A stretch of 56,631 nt of DNA, from contig JAPLCC010000055.1 of the NCBI GenBank assembly GCA_026392415.1, positions 1 to 56,631 of the forward strand, given 5' to 3'. The DNA is from Propionibacteriales bacterium (GTDB lineage: Bacteria > Actinomycetota > Actinomycetes > Propionibacteriales > Nocardioidaceae). Shown here in pieces: positions 34,277 to 42,131 of the stretch. The notes beneath the pieces were generated by a model that had not been told where the DNA came from, ran no database searches, and was given only the letters and a program-made list of their open reading frames with translations. A program made the translations under genes and the position numbers. Each line of letters starts with the position of its first letter. Position 1 is the stretch's first letter.

Positions 34277-34484
34277 AGAAGGCCACCTCGCCGCGGTGAC
34301 TGCGGCGATCCCTTGATCCACCGCCCCTCGGCCTTCGATCCAGAATCGAAGCCCTGGCGCATCTCCGACGCACCGCGGCGGGACCACCGATCGGCACTGT
34401 GACAACAGATCGGGCGCGATCCGCCTTCCGAACGCAGTCGGCACCTGTGAGATCCACGAGCTGACACCCACCCGCCGCGGTGGG
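34261..34484 (+). promoter_or_regulatory. Attenuator: three mutually exclusive RNA pairings upstream of leuB
   Basis: Segment 1 ccgcggcgagg (34261-34271) pairs perfectly with segment 2 cctcgccgcgg (34286-34296). Segment 2 (cgccgcggt, 34289-34297) can instead pair with segment 3 accgcggcg (34372-34380). Segment 3 can also pair with segment 4 cgccgcggt (34473-34481), which otherwise sits in its own hairpin cccacc/ggtggg (34467-34484). Segment 1 overlaps the end of the leader peptide, so ribosome position decides which pairs form. Confidence 0.65.
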
Positions 34485-34522
34485 AGAGGCCAGGGCGACA
34501 CCACCCGGAAGAAGCCCACACC

Positions 34523-34693
34523 ATGTTCACCACCACGCACCGCACCTCCTCGCCCGCCGCCGACCTCGGCTCGGACTGGGGTCCTGCTCGCCGCGATCCC
34601 GAGCACCCGCTGCACAGCGCCCTGCTCGACGCCGACCCGTTCTCGGCGGTTGCCCTGCGAGACGGCGACGACGCTCGCCCCGACGACAACTAA
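34523..34693 (+). CDS. Possible 56-residue small protein between attenuator and leuB
   Basis: An ATG is preceded by a purine-rich GGAAGAAG 7 nt upstream and opens a 56-codon frame ending in TAA 11 bp before leuB. The product begins [20 protein letters not shown] and ends in a run of acidic residues ([11 protein letters not shown]); it is hydrophilic with no known motif. It may be a true small protein, a second translated leader that couples translation to leuB, or chance. The RBS spacing and the tight link to leuB favour translation. A TAATCT box overlapping its stop could also be an internal promoter for leuB. Confidence 0.45.
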   Translation: MFTTTHRTSSPAADLGSDWGPARRDPEHPLHSALLDADPFSAVALRDGDDARPDDN

Positions 34694-34704
34694 TCTCTGA
34701 TCAC

Positions 34705-35811
34705 ATGACCGAATCCTCTGCACCTGCCGGCTCCGCCACGACCTCGACCGGCCAGGTCAACCTCGCCGTCATTCCGGGTGACGGCATCGGTCCCGAGGTC
34801 ACTGCCGAAGCGCTCAAGGTGCTCGAGGTGGCTGCGCCCGCCGAGGTGAAGTTCGCCCAGACGCCCTACAACCTGGGCGCCGAGAACTACCTCGCCACCG
34901 GCGAGGTGCTCCCGGACTCGGTCCTCGAGGAGATCCGTGGCCAGGACGCGATCCTGCTCGGTGCGGTCGGCGGCAAGCCGAACGACCCGAACCTGCCGCC
35001 CGGCATCCTCGAGCGCGGCTTGTTGCTCCGCCTGCGTTTCGAGCTCGACCACTACGTCAACCTGCGCCCGTCGCAGCTGTTCCCCGGTGCGACGTCGCCG
35101 CTGTCCGACGCCGTGCTCGGCAAGGGCGAGGTCGACTTCGTCGTCGTCCGCGAGGGCACCGAAGGTCCCTACACCGGCAACGGCGGCGCGCTGCGCATCG
35201 GTACGCCAGCCGAGGTCGCGACCGAGGTCTCGGTCAACACGGCCTTCGGCGTGGAGCGGGTCATCCGCGACGCCTTCGCCCGCGCCCAGAAGCGCCCGCG
35301 CAAGAAGCTGACGCTGGTCCACAAGACCAACGTGCTCGTCAACGCCGGCGCCGTCTGGTGGCGGTTGTTCGAGGAGGTGGCCAAGGAGTTCCCCGACGTC
35401 ACGACCGACTACAGCCACATCGACGCCGTGATGATCTACCTGACCACGGACCCGCAGCGCTTCGACGTGATCGTCACCGACAACCTGTTCGGCGACATCA
35501 TCACCGACCTCGCTGCCGCGATCACTGGTGGCATCGGCCTGGCTGCTTCGGGCAACGTCAACCCGGACCGCACCGCGCCCTCGATGTTCGAGCCGGTGCA
35601 CGGCTCGGCACCCGACATCGCCGGTCAGCAGATCGCCGACCCGACGGCCGCGATCCTCTCCGGTGCCCTGCTCCTGGACCACCTCGGTCACCCCGCAGCC
35701 GCTGCGCGGATCGAGTCGGCCGTGCTGGCCGACCTCGCCGCCCGGACGCCGGGCCAGTCGCGTCGTACGCCCGAGGTCGGCGACGCGATCGCCGCTCGAG
35801 TAGCCGGCTGA
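34705..35811 (+). CDS. leuB: 3-isopropylmalate dehydrogenase
   Basis: A 368-residue NAD-dependent decarboxylating dehydrogenase of leucine synthesis. It also serves the citramalate route to isoleucine by oxidising 3-methylmalate, relevant because cimA is 3.4 kb downstream. Signatures: [78 protein letters not shown] and [12 protein letters not shown]. About 17 hydrophilic residues precede the usual N-terminus. It is controlled by the upstream leader/attenuator. A degenerate palindromic repeat lies directly after the stop. Confidence 0.96.
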   Translation: MTESSAPAGSATTSTGQVNLAVIPGDGIGPEVTAEALKVLEVAAPAEVKFAQTPYNLGAENYLATGEVLPDSVLEEIRGQDAILLGAVGGKPNDPNLPPGILERGLLLRLRFELDHYVNLRPSQLFPGATSPLSDAVLGKGEVDFVVVREGTEGPYTGNGGALRIGTPAEVATEVSVNTAFGVERVIRDAFARAQKRPRKKLTLVHKTNVLVNAGAVWWRLFEEVAKEFPDVTTDYSHIDAVMIYLTTDPQRFDVIVTDNLFGDIITDLAAAITGGIGLAASGNVNPDRTAPSMFEPVHGSAPDIAGQQIADPTAAILSGALLLDHLGHPAAAARIESAVLADLAARTPGQSRRTPEVGDAIAARVAG

Positions 35812-35813
35812 CC

Positions 35814-35846
35814 GTCGAGGAGCGCGCGTGAGCGCGCCTGTCTCGG
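35814..35846. repeat. Degenerate palindromic repeat after leuB
   Basis: The sequence has the family ends gtcgagga and gtctcgg around a strong GC hairpin gcgcgc-gtga-gcgcgc (35822-35837). It starts 3 bp after the leuB stop and may act as its terminator. Confidence 0.5.
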
Positions 35847-35898
35847 CGGAAGATGCACCCCGGCGAGCACAGCGAGGTCCTCGCCGTTTCGCGCTGAG

Positions 35899-35914
35899 TT
35901 AATGAGGACTAACC
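35899..35914. promoter_or_regulatory. gtta-N8-taac inverted repeat before ilvE
   Basis: A 16-bp site with 4-bp arms lies immediately upstream of the preferred ilvE start at 35917. It could be an operator, but the arms are short. Confidence 0.3.
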
Positions 35915-35916
35915 TG

Positions 35917-37002
35917 ATGACCATGCAGATCACCACCACCCCATCTGTGGCACAGACCGACGACGCGCGGCTGGCAGAGATCCTGTCCAATCCGGGCTTC
36001 GGCGTGCACTTCTCCGACCACATGTTCACGGTCGAGTGGACCCCCGAGAAGGGGTGGTACGACGCCCGGATCACGCCCTACGGGCCGATCACCCTGGACC
36101 CGGCTGCGGCCGTCCTGCACTACGCGCAGGAGACGTTCGAGGGGATGAAGGCCTACCGGCACGCGGATGACTCCCTGTGGCTCTTCCGGCCCGAGGCGAA
36201 CGCCGAGCGGATGAAGCGGTCCAGCCAGCGCCTCGCGCTGCCCGTGCTGGAGCCGGCCGACTTCGTGCAGGCCGTCGAGGAGCTGGTCAAGGTTGACGCC
36301 CGCTGGGTGCCCGGCAACGCCGACGGCGGTGAGAAGAGCCTGTACCTGCGACCGTTCATGTTCGCCTCCGAGACCTTCCTCGGGGTGCGTCCGGCCCAGC
36401 ACGTCACGTTCATGGTGATCGCCAGCCCCGCCGGCGCCTACTTCAAGGGCGGCATCAAGCCGGTCACGCTCTGGCTCACCGAGGAGTACACCCGGGCCGG
36501 CCGCGGCGGGATGGGTGCGGCCAAGACGGGCGGCAACTACGCCAGCTCGCTGGTCGCGCAGCAGGAGGCCTACGCCCAGGGCTGCGACCAGGTGGTCTTC
36601 CTCGACGCCCAGGAGGGCACGTACGTCGAGGAGCTCGGCGGGATGAACATGTACTTCGTCTACGACGACGGGTCGATCGTGACGCCCGAGACCGGCACCA
36701 TCCTCGAGGGCATCACCCGCGCCTCGATCATCGAGCTCGCCGGGAAGATGGGCCACCAGGTCACCGAGCGCCGGTTCGGCATCGATGAGTGGCGCGAGGG
36801 CGTCACGAGCGGCCGGATCACCGAGATCTTCGCCTGCGGCACCGCCGCGGTCGTCACCCCGGTCGGCTCGCTCAAGACCAAGGATGGCGAGGTCCCCGCT
36901 CCCGCGAGCCAGGACCTGACCATGCGCATCCGCGAGGCGCTCGTCGGCGTCCAGCTCGGCCGCGCCGACGACACGTTCGGCTGGATGCACCGCATCGTCT
37001 GA
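35917..37002 (+). CDS. ilvE: Branched-chain amino-acid aminotransferase
   Basis: A 361-residue class IV PLP enzyme doing the last step of valine, leucine and isoleucine synthesis with glutamate as amino donor. Motifs: HYAQETFEGMKAYRHADDSLWLFRPEANAERM, the PLP lysine in GAAKTGGNYASSL, EELGGMNMYFVYDDG and EIFACGTAAVVTPVGSL. The start is chosen as ATG 35917 because GAGG at 35904-35907 is well placed for it; upstream ATG 35902 lacks an RBS. It follows leuB by about 105 bp. Confidence 0.95.
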   Translation: MTMQITTTPSVAQTDDARLAEILSNPGFGVHFSDHMFTVEWTPEKGWYDARITPYGPITLDPAAAVLHYAQETFEGMKAYRHADDSLWLFRPEANAERMKRSSQRLALPVLEPADFVQAVEELVKVDARWVPGNADGGEKSLYLRPFMFASETFLGVRPAQHVTFMVIASPAGAYFKGGIKPVTLWLTEEYTRAGRGGMGAAKTGGNYASSLVAQQEAYAQGCDQVVFLDAQEGTYVEELGGMNMYFVYDDGSIVTPETGTILEGITRASIIELAGKMGHQVTERRFGIDEWREGVTSGRITEIFACGTAAVVTPVGSLKTKDGEVPAPASQDLTMRIREALVGVQLGRADDTFGWMHRIV

Positions 37003-37003
37003 C

Positions 37004-37009
37004 TAGGTT
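37004..37009 (+). promoter_or_regulatory. -10-like TAGGTT before the YjbR-family gene
   Basis: It is 6 nt before the ATG at 37016 with no RBS, which suggests a leaderless transcript. It overlaps the end of ilvE by none (ilvE stops at 37002). Confidence 0.4.
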
Positions 37010-37015
37010 GGGCCC

Positions 37016-37417
37016 ATGGCGCACCCGATCATGTTCACCGACGAGGACCCGGGGCTGGCCGAGCTGCGGAAGATCTGCCTGGCCCTGCCCGGCGCCGAGG
37101 AGAAGGTCAGCCACGGTCGGCCGACGTTCCGTGCCGGCAGGATCTTCGCCGTCTTCGGAGGGTCCGAGAAGATCAGGCCCGGCGAGCACCGGAGGGTGCC
37201 GAACGCGTTCATCTTCACCCCCGACGACGTCGACCTGCCCGCCATCGACGAGGACGACCGCTTCTTCGTCCCGGCCTACTACGGCCCCTACGGCGGGCGC
37301 GCGATCGACCTCGCCTCTCCGGACATCGACTGGGCCGAGATCGCCGAGCTGGCCGACGCGTCATATCGCCGGGTGGCGCCGAAGAAGCTGATCGCGGAGC
37401 TCGACGCGCGCGGTTGA
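37016..37417 (+). CDS. MmcQ/YjbR-family protein
   Basis: 133 residues with the family's alpha/beta core: LRKICLALPGAEEKVSHGRPTFRAGRIFAVFGG, then DRFFVPAYYGPYGGRAIDLASPDIDWAEIAELADASYRRVAPKKL. Family members fold like a DNA-binding domain (CyaY-like) but their function is not established. It lies between ilvE and a kinase gene without obvious functional connection. The ATG at 37016 has a -10-like box 6 nt upstream. Confidence 0.88.
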   Translation: MAHPIMFTDEDPGLAELRKICLALPGAEEKVSHGRPTFRAGRIFAVFGGSEKIRPGEHRRVPNAFIFTPDDVDLPAIDEDDRFFVPAYYGPYGGRAIDLASPDIDWAEIAELADASYRRVAPKKLIAELDARG

Positions 37418-37440
37418 CGGTGAAGTCGAGCGTGGCTGGG

Positions 37441-37446
37441 TAATCT
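37441..37446 (+). promoter_or_regulatory. -10-like TAATCT before the second kinase gene
   Basis: It is 6 nt before the GTG at 37453, which points to a leaderless transcript. A TTGACG hexamer lies 21 bp upstream (37414-37419), a longer spacing than ideal. Confidence 0.45.
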
Positions 37447-37452
37447 CGCTCC

Positions 37453-39189
37453 GTGACGATCCGACCCGACAGTGGCGCGCCCTCTCGCGTGGGCGAATAC
37501 ACGCTGCTGACGCGCCTGGGTGAGGGCGGGATGGGCATCGTGCACCTGGCCCAGGGGCCCGATGGTCGCCGGGTCGCGCTCAAGGTCCTGCGCCCACAGA
37601 TCGTCGGTGACCAGGAGGCGCGGGGGCGGCTCGCGCGCGAGGTCAGTTCGCTGACCAGGATCCGCAGTCCGTGGGTGGCCGAGATGCTCGCGGCCGACCC
37701 GTGGGCGGACGTGCCCTATGTCGTCACCCGCTACGTCCCGGGGTTGTCTCTGCACGAGCACGTCGTCGCCGAGGGCCCGATCGAGGGGCGTGACCTGGCC
37801 TGGCTGGCCGGCTGCCTGGCCGAGGGACTCGCGGCCGTCCACGCCGTCGGCGTACTGCACCGCGACGTGAAGCCGGGCAACGTGTTGATGGAGGGCCGCA
37901 CTCCGATCGTCATCGACTTCGGGCTGGCGCGGGTGGCCGACGACATCAGGCTCACCCAGACCGGCTGGCTGCTCGGTACGCCGGGCTACCTCGCGCCCGA
38001 GATCCTGTACGGCGACGACGCCACCCCCGCCGCCGACGTGCACGCGTGGGCGGCGACCGTGGCGTATGCCGCCACCGGGCGCGCGCCGTACGGCCGCGGT
38101 CCGGCGATGGCGATCATGGATCGCACCCGACGTGGCCAGCACGACCTGTCCGGCATCGAGCAGCCGATGGCTGAGGTGCTCGCGATGGCGTTGCACCCCG
38201 ACCCGCTGGAGCGACCGCTGCTCGAGGAGGTGCTCGCATGGTTGCGGCCGCTGAGCACCCGGCCCGACTTGCCGCCCGTGCCGCCTCCGGGCGGGATCTT
38301 CCCGGCCCCCGAGGACCGGGACGACTTCACGTTGCCGCTGGCGCTCGCCGGGGGTCTCGATACGCCCTCGCCTGGCGGCTCGGACTACTCGACCACCTTG
38401 GAAGGGTGGTCGAGTAGCCCACGAGGAACGAGTGGGCGTATCGAGACCCCGCCGCCCCCGCCGCCCCCGCCGCCTCCGCCTCCGCCCCATCCGACACGGG
38501 CGCTGCCGACCGAGGTCGGGCCGGTCGTCCACCAGCCGCCCCCGCCGACCGCGATGGACCGGATCGAGCGCGAGTGGGACCAGGCCCACGGGTTCGACCC
38601 CGACGCCCCCTTCGCCGCGCAACCCAGGGCGCCGCTGGCAGAGCGGCTGCGCCGTTGGGTGGCGATCGGCGTCGGAGCCGTCGCGCTCGGCGCCGGTTTC
38701 GCCGCCGCGCCGTGGATCGCCTCGCTCGTGGTGGTGCTCGCCGTGTGGCTGCTCCGGGCCGGGTCGCTGGCCGCGTCGGCGGTCGCTGATCGACGCAGTG
38801 TGCGCGGCATCAAGTGGTACGACGGCCTCCGGCTGATCGCCACCAGCCCGTGGCACGTCGTCCGTGCCGTCACCGGCACGACGGTGCTCGTCGCGTGGAG
38901 TGCCGGACTGGGCCTCGCGGCCGGCCTGATCTGTTACGCGCTCGCGCTCGACGTCCCGAGCACGTTGATGGCCTACGGTGCGACGCTCGGTGTGGCGCTG
39001 TGGTCGGGCCCGGGTGCCAGCCGGTTCCGTTCGCCGATCGCCCGGGTGCTCTACCCCACCTGCCGGCGCACGTTGCCGTGGCTGTTCTGCTGTGCGGGGC
39101 TGCTCGCCGTGTCGGCCGTCCTCGGGGTGCTGGTCGCGGGCCAGGGCACCAGCTGGATCCCGTGGTCGACGGGACCTTTCGGACTCTGA
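37453..39189 (+). CDS. Membrane-anchored serine/threonine protein kinase
   Basis: 578 residues. The N-terminal PknB-type kinase domain has glycine loop LGEGGMGIVHLA, Lys44 (VALKV), HRDVKPGN with catalytic Asp138, DFG at 155-157 and GTPGYLAPE. A linker from about 300 holds an in-frame palindromic repeat (301-332), then 13 consecutive prolines (333-345). The C-terminal part has four to five membrane segments (for example VAIGVGAVALGAGFAAAPWIASL, LPWLFCCAGLLAVSAVLGVLV) and no PASTA or other sensor domain, so it probably senses in the membrane or through partners. GTG start; monocistronic. Confidence 0.93.
   Translation: MTIRPDSGAPSRVGEYTLLTRLGEGGMGIVHLAQGPDGRRVALKVLRPQIVGDQEARGRLAREVSSLTRIRSPWVAEMLAADPWADVPYVVTRYVPGLSLHEHVVAEGPIEGRDLAWLAGCLAEGLAAVHAVGVLHRDVKPGNVLMEGRTPIVIDFGLARVADDIRLTQTGWLLGTPGYLAPEILYGDDATPAADVHAWAATVAYAATGRAPYGRGPAMAIMDRTRRGQHDLSGIEQPMAEVLAMALHPDPLERPLLEEVLAWLRPLSTRPDLPPVPPPGGIFPAPEDRDDFTLPLALAGGLDTPSPGGSDYSTTLEGWSSSPRGTSGRIETPPPPPPPPPPPPPHPTRALPTEVGPVVHQPPPPTAMDRIEREWDQAHGFDPDAPFAAQPRAPLAERLRRWVAIGVGAVALGAGFAAAPWIASLVVVLAVWLLRAGSLAASAVADRRSVRGIKWYDGLRLIATSPWHVVRAVTGTTVLVAWSAGLGLAAGLICYALALDVPSTLMAYGATLGVALWSGPGASRFRSPIARVLYPTCRRTLPWLFCCAGLLAVSAVLGVLVAGQGTSWIPWSTGPFGL
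38353..38448. repeat. Full palindromic repeat element in frame in the kinase gene
   Basis: Left arm 38353-38397 (ggtctcgatacgccc...ctactcgaccacc) and right arm 38405-38448 (ggtggtcgagtag...gggcgtatcgagacc) are inverted copies with matching ends and a 7-bp centre. The whole element of about 96 bp is translated as GLDTPSPGGSDYSTTLEG then WSSSPRGTSGRIET. It is the only two-armed copy in the window. Confidence 0.92.
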
Positions 39190-39250
39190 TCCGGCGTCCC
39201 GCCAGTTCGTGGGAGGCTTGGCCCGGCGGCATGATCTACAGAGGGAAACG

Positions 39251-40852
39251 ATGAACCAGCTCGACCTGCACGGCGCGTTCCACGTCTACGACACGACGCT
39301 GCGTGACGGCATGCAGCAGGAGGGTCTCAATCCCACCGTCGCGGACAAGCTCGCGATCGCCCGTCACCTCGATGGACTCGGCGTCGGCTTCATCGAGGGC
39401 GGCTGGCCCGGCGCGAACCCGAAGGACACCGAGTTCTTCCGGCGCGCCGCCGTCGAGCTCGACCTCAAGCACGCGCGGCTCACCGCGTTCGGTGCCACCC
39501 GCAAGGCCGGGATCCGGGCTGCCGACGACCCCCAGGTCGCCGGGTTGCGCGACAGCGGCGCCCGCGTGGTGACCCTCGTGGCGAAGTCCCACATCGGCCA
39601 CGTCGAGAAGGCCCTGCGGACCACGCCGGAGGAGAACCTGGCGATGGTTCGCGACACCGTCAGCCACCTGCGTGCCGAGGGCCAGCAAGTGTTCCTCGAT
39701 GCCGAGCACTTCTTCGACGGCTACCGGCTGGACCGCTCGTATGCGCTCGAGGTCCTGCGGACGGCGTACGACGCGGGCGCGGAGGTCATCGCGTTGTGCG
39801 ACACCAACGGCGGCATGCTGCCCGGTTGGGTGTCCGACGTCGTCCACGACGTGGTGCAGTCCGCCGGAGTGCGCGTCGGCATCCATTGCCACAACGACAC
39901 CGGCCTGGCCGTCGCGAACACACTCGCGGCCGTCGATGCGGGTGCCACGCACATCCAGGGCTGCATCAACGGCTACGGCGAGCGCACCGGCAACGCCGAC
40001 CTCGTCAACGTGGTCGCCAACCTCGAGCTGAAGCTGGACCGCCAGGTGCTACCGCCCGGCCTGCTCCGTGAAGCCACCCGGATCGCGCACGCGGTCGCCG
40101 AGGTGACCAACGTGCCGCCGGCCGCGCGCCAGCCGTACGTCGGCACGTCGGCGTTCGCCCACAAGGCGGGTCTGCACGCCAGCGCGATCAAGGTCGACCC
40201 CGACCTCTACCAGCACATGGACCCGGCGGGCGTCGGCAACGACATGCGCCTGCTGGTGTCCGAGATGGCCGGTCGCGCGTCGATCGAGCTCAAGGGCAAG
40301 GAGCTCGGCTTCGACCTCTCCGGGTCGCCGGACACCGTCAACCGGGTGACGGCGCGAGTCAAGGAGATGGAGTCGCGCGGCTACACCTTCGAGGCGGCGG
40401 ACGCGTCCTTCGAGCTGATGCTCGTGGAGGAGGCCGAGGGTCAGCGGCCGTCGTACTTCGAGGTCGAGAGCTGGCGCGTGATCACCGAGACGTTGACTCA
40501 CGCGCAGCCGGGGGAGGAGGCGGTGTCGGAGGCGACGGTGAAGTTGAAGGCCGCCGGTGTCCGCTACGTCGTCACCGGTGAGGGCAACGGTCCGGTCAAC
40601 GCGCTGGACCACGCGCTCCGGTCGGCGATCGGCCAGGCTTTCCCGGAGATCGCGAAGTTCGAGCTGATCGACTTCAAGGTCCGGATCCTCGACCAGGGTC
40701 ACGGCACCGACGCGATCACCCGGGTGCTGATCGAGACCACCGACGGTGCCTCGTCGTGGGTCACCGTCGGGGTCGGCGCCAACATGATCGAGGCCTCGTT
40801 CGAGGCCCTCCGCGACGGTCTGACCTACGGTCTGTTGCGCCACCACCACTAG
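39251..40852 (+). CDS. cimA: (R)-citramalate synthase
   Basis: A 533-residue enzyme of the isopropylmalate synthase superfamily that condenses pyruvate and acetyl-CoA to citramalate, the entry to the threonine-independent route to isoleucine. HMGL-like TIM barrel: YDTTLRDGMQQEGL, GFIEGGWPGANPKD, CDTNGGMLPG, GIHCHNDTGLAVANTL, GYGERTGNADL; then a linker and a LeuA-type C-terminal regulatory domain (ALDHALRSAIG, RVLIETTDG). The LRDGMQQEG and EGGWPG forms are those of CimA rather than LeuA. A GAGGGAAACG ribosome-binding site precedes the ATG. Confidence 0.94.
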   Translation: MNQLDLHGAFHVYDTTLRDGMQQEGLNPTVADKLAIARHLDGLGVGFIEGGWPGANPKDTEFFRRAAVELDLKHARLTAFGATRKAGIRAADDPQVAGLRDSGARVVTLVAKSHIGHVEKALRTTPEENLAMVRDTVSHLRAEGQQVFLDAEHFFDGYRLDRSYALEVLRTAYDAGAEVIALCDTNGGMLPGWVSDVVHDVVQSAGVRVGIHCHNDTGLAVANTLAAVDAGATHIQGCINGYGERTGNADLVNVVANLELKLDRQVLPPGLLREATRIAHAVAEVTNVPPAARQPYVGTSAFAHKAGLHASAIKVDPDLYQHMDPAGVGNDMRLLVSEMAGRASIELKGKELGFDLSGSPDTVNRVTARVKEMESRGYTFEAADASFELMLVEEAEGQRPSYFEVESWRVITETLTHAQPGEEAVSEATVKLKAAGVRYVVTGEGNGPVNALDHALRSAIGQAFPEIAKFELIDFKVRILDQGHGTDAITRVLIETTDGASSWVTVGVGANMIEASFEALRDGLTYGLLRHHH

Positions 40853-40855
40853 GTC

Positions 40856-40874
40856 GGTCGAGCTTGTCGAGACC
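40856..40874. repeat. Short palindromic repeat between cimA and TetR
   Basis: ggtcgagcttgtcgagacc lies 3 bp after the cimA stop and directly before the stop of the convergent tetR-type gene. It is one base different from the copy at 23694 in the AAA gene. Confidence 0.75.
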
Positions 40875-41462
40875 TCAGCCGACGACCCGCCGTACCAACT
40901 CTCCCCAGCCGGCGAGCACCTGCTCCTCGGTCATGCCGGCCGGCCCGAACTGCTGGCGCAGCACCGGGAGCGACAGCGGCGCGACGAGTGCCGTGGCGAG
41001 GTAGGGCAGGTTGCCCTGGACGCCCAGCTCGGCGAGCAGGATGCGCACGTGCATCGTGGCGAAGCCGATGACGGCGTAGTTCTCGCCCCAGGTGCGGCCG
41101 GCCGCATCGATCAGCGCTCCCTGTTGGAGGTGCAGATGCATCCGGGACTCCCCGAACGCCAGCAGGCGCTCCATCGGGGGGCCGCCCGGGCCGAGGGGCG
41201 GCGGGCCGCCGATGACGGCCGCCTGCCACTCGCTCTCGGCGTGATCCAGGAGCGAGGCCATCAGTCCCTCGCGGCTGCCGAAGCGGCGAAAGACCGTGCC
41301 TTTGCCGACACCGGCCTTCGCGGCCACCGCCTCCATGGTCACGCCCTCCACGCTGCAGCCCCTGATCAGCTCGCTCGCTGCGCTCAGCAGGGCCTCGCGG
41401 TTGCGCGCCGCATCGCGCCGCTCGGTGGGCGGCGTCGTGAGGAGGGGAAGGGGATTCGACAT
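40875..41462 (-). CDS. TetR-family regulator
   Basis: 195 residues. The N-terminal HTH is ALLSAASELIRGCSVEGVTMEAVAAKAGVGKGTVFRRFGSREGL; the rest is a helical ligand/dimer domain. It is divergent from the FMN reductase gene at 41536 with a strong palindrome in the 73-bp gap. By the usual TetR logic it represses that gene, and possibly itself, until a ligand (perhaps a quinone or other electrophile) binds. Confidence 0.92.
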   Translation of the reverse strand: MSNPLPLLTTPPTERRDAARNREALLSAASELIRGCSVEGVTMEAVAAKAGVGKGTVFRRFGSREGLMASLLDHAESEWQAAVIGGPPPLGPGGPPMERLLAFGESRMHLHLQQGALIDAAGRTWGENYAVIGFATMHVRILLAELGVQGNLPYLATALVAPLSLPVLRQQFGPAGMTEEQVLAGWGELVRRVVG

Positions 41463-41506
41463 GGTCTCTCACCCTAGTTGGCAGAAGTTTCACCCACAGC
41501 GGAATA

Positions 41507-41528
41507 GAAACGGACCGTGGTCCGTTTC
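41507..41528. promoter_or_regulatory. TetR operator: 10-bp inverted repeat gaaacggacc / ggtccgtttc
   Basis: The arms (41507-41516 and 41519-41528) are exact reverse complements around a 2-bp centre, 8 bp before the reductase ATG at 41536. Length and symmetry are typical for a TetR dimer site. Confidence 0.82.
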
Positions 41529-41535
41529 GACTCAC

Positions 41536-42105
41536 ATGACTACTGCTGACACTTCTGGCCAGAGCACCCGCGTCGCCGTCCTCGTCGGAAGCCTTCGCGC
41601 CGACTCCGTGAACCGCAAGATCGCCGAGATCCTCCGCGACCAGGCCCCGGCCGGTGTCGAGGTCGACATCATCGACGGACTCGAGCAGGTTCCGTTCTAC
41701 AACGAGGACCTCGACGCCGGGGACGCCCCCGCTGCCGCGGCCACCCTGCGCGAGCGTGTCTCCGCCGCCGACCGCGTCCTCGCCATCACGCCCGAGTACA
41801 ACGGCACCATGCCGGCCGTCCTCAACAACGCCATCGACTGGCTCTCGCGCCCCTACGGCGCCGGTGCCATCGTCGGCAAGCCCTTCGGTGTCGTCGGCGC
41901 CACCCCGACGCCGTACGGCGGCAAGTGGGCGCTCGCTGACACGGCTCGCTCCGCGGGCATCGCGGGGGCGGTCGTCGTCGAGGACGTCACCGTCTCGCAG
42001 TCCGCGATCGAGGTCGACCCGACCACCGACGCCGACGTGCAGGCCAAGCTCCTCGGTGCCCTCGGCACCCTCGTCGACTTCACCCCGGTCGTCACCGCAG
42101 CCTGA
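41536..42105 (+). CDS. NADPH-dependent FMN reductase
   Basis: A 189-residue flavodoxin-fold reductase: VAVLVGSLRADSVNRKIAEIL (FMN phosphate loop), ITPEYNGTMPAVLNNAIDWLSRP (the family's PEYN motif) and GVVGATPTPYGGKWA. Such enzymes reduce FMN, quinones, chromate or azo dyes with NAD(P)H. Probably repressed by the divergent TetR through the palindrome just upstream. The start is ATG at 41536. Confidence 0.92.
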   Translation: MTTADTSGQSTRVAVLVGSLRADSVNRKIAEILRDQAPAGVEVDIIDGLEQVPFYNEDLDAGDAPAAAATLRERVSAADRVLAITPEYNGTMPAVLNNAIDWLSRPYGAGAIVGKPFGVVGATPTPYGGKWALADTARSAGIAGAVVVEDVTVSQSAIEVDPTTDADVQAKLLGALGTLVDFTPVVTAA

Positions 42106-42119
42106 TCGCTGAGCCCGGC

Positions 42120-42125
42120 TAGGGT
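42120..42125 (+). promoter_or_regulatory. -10-like TAGGGT before the amidase gene
   Basis: It is 6 nt before the GTG at 42132, with no ribosome-binding site; likely leaderless. Confidence 0.4.
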
Positions 42126-42131
42126 CGGGGC

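Noticed and set aside
35899..35917. Possible second iron box before ilvE (ttaatgaggactaacctga)
   Set aside because: Only about 12 of 19 positions match the IdeR consensus, mainly in the right half; kept only as a weak inverted repeat.
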